Part shown: positions 5,945-6,228 of the stretch, piece after piece
Layout: the number at the start of each line of letters is the position of its first letter
Numbering within the stretch: the first letter of the stretch is position 1
NCBI GenBank assembly: GCA_018903015.1
Contig: JAHIPR010000048.1
Location: 1 to 6,228 of the forward strand
Direction: 5' to 3'
Source: a bacterium
Lineage (GTDB): Bacteria; Atribacterota; JS1; SB-45; 34-128
Length of the DNA: 6,228 nt
Notes under the pieces: generated by a model
Database searches by the model: none
What the model saw: the letters and a program-made list of their open reading frames with translations, nothing else
Told to the model about the DNA's origin: nothing
Made by a program: the position numbers and the translations under genes

Positions 5945-6228
5945 ATGACCAGACCATTACGGATAGAATTTGCCGGAGCAGTTTATCACCTCACCTCCAG
6001 AGGAAATGCCCAGCAGGCGATCTTACTTGATGAGAAAGACTTTGCTGATTTCCTTGGCGTCTTATGTCAGGTGGTAAAAAGATATCACTTCCTATTACAT
6101 GCCTACTGTCTGATGAACAACCATGATCATCTTAACCAAGAGCGAAAAGCAGCCGCCAGCCGATATCAAGCCTTTGTCCGTTCCGGGATAAAAGCAGCAT
6201 CACCCTTAAAGGCAATCAAGGGACAATT
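5945..6228 (+). pseudogene. REP-associated tyrosine transposase (Y1_Tnp/RAYT), internally deleted, runs off right edge
   Basis: The N-terminus is classic: MTRPLRIEFAGAVYHLTSRG, a long helix, then LLHAYCLMNNHDHL with the HUH metal-binding pair H60 and H62. Intact RAYTs continue here with a segment beginning LLIET, followed by a long central region containing the catalytic tyrosine. Instead, directly after L63 the protein reads NQERKAAASRYQAFVRSGI...SPLKAIKGQ. This matches the tail that intact members carry more than 100 residues further on. The reading frame is kept across the junction (about 6133/6134) for at least 94 codons. The nuclease tyrosine is therefore missing and the product should not catalyse strand transfer. 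It is best read as a non-autonomous, internally deleted copy. The C-terminus lies beyond the window. A leaderless promoter sits directly upstream. Confidence 0.75.

Larger units (their letters stand above)
5893..6228 (+). mobile_element. Left part of an IS200-like / REP-associated transposon (RAYT type), right end outside window
   Basis: The sequence from about 5893 (AGGGGAGGGTCAAGTCTTGC) resembles the stereotyped upstream flank I associate with RAYT-type Y1 transposases, with GGGTCAAGTCTTG placed about 45 bp before the start codon. It is followed by a tight promoter and the transposase frame, which runs to the right edge. The exact left boundary is a guess. There is no target duplication to mark it, as this class makes none. 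Confidence 0.5.

Overview
The window is AT-rich bacterial DNA with short intergenic gaps and clear AGGAG-type ribosome binding sites. It looks like a low-GC anaerobic bacterium, either Firmicutes-like or an uncultured lineage such as Atribacterota. No marker gene fixes the taxonomy, so that is inference only. The two Fe-S/cysteine-rich proteins and the Cas4-like Fe-S nuclease fit an anaerobe.

Layout. Positions 1-504 (minus strand) hold the N-terminal 168 residues of a hemolysin III/TrhA-type membrane protein, cut by the left edge. A 230-bp AT-rich divergent spacer follows, with a perfect 14-bp palindrome. Next comes a plus-strand run: a DUF456 membrane protein (743-1228), a possible 31-residue micro-ORF (1231-1326), a BtrH-like cysteine acyltransferase/protease-fold protein (1351-2325), and a TM0106-family nuclease (2336-3826). 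The nuclease joins a Cas4/RecB-like Fe-S domain to an RNase H-like exonuclease domain. The BtrH-like and nuclease genes are 10 bp apart and surely co-transcribed.

The 471-bp gap 3827-4297 has no convincing gene. It holds a GC-enriched stretch (3926-4080) with several mutually exclusive long-range pairings and a terminator-like end, which is the best candidate for an undescribed structured RNA. It also holds a strong 19-bp hairpin (4153-4193). After it come a cysteine-rich DUF3795 protein (4298-4744), a short interrupted reading frame that may be a gene remnant, and a TTG-started protein with a QueG-like double [4Fe-4S] domain (4922-5866).

The right edge enters an IS200-like/REP-associated (RAYT) transposon. 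Its transposase keeps the N-terminal HUH half but jumps in frame to the C-terminal tail, losing the catalytic tyrosine segment. A near-consensus promoter lies so close to the ATG that the transcript would be essentially leaderless.

How the genes work together: only the BtrH-like/nuclease pair is firmly linked by spacing. No ACP, glycosyltransferase or other biosynthetic gene accompanies the BtrH-like protein, and no CRISPR repeats or cas1/cas2 accompany the Cas4-like nuclease. Both are therefore orphan members of families known from other contexts. DUF3795 and the QueG-like protein form a second, looser pair of metal/Fe-S proteins.
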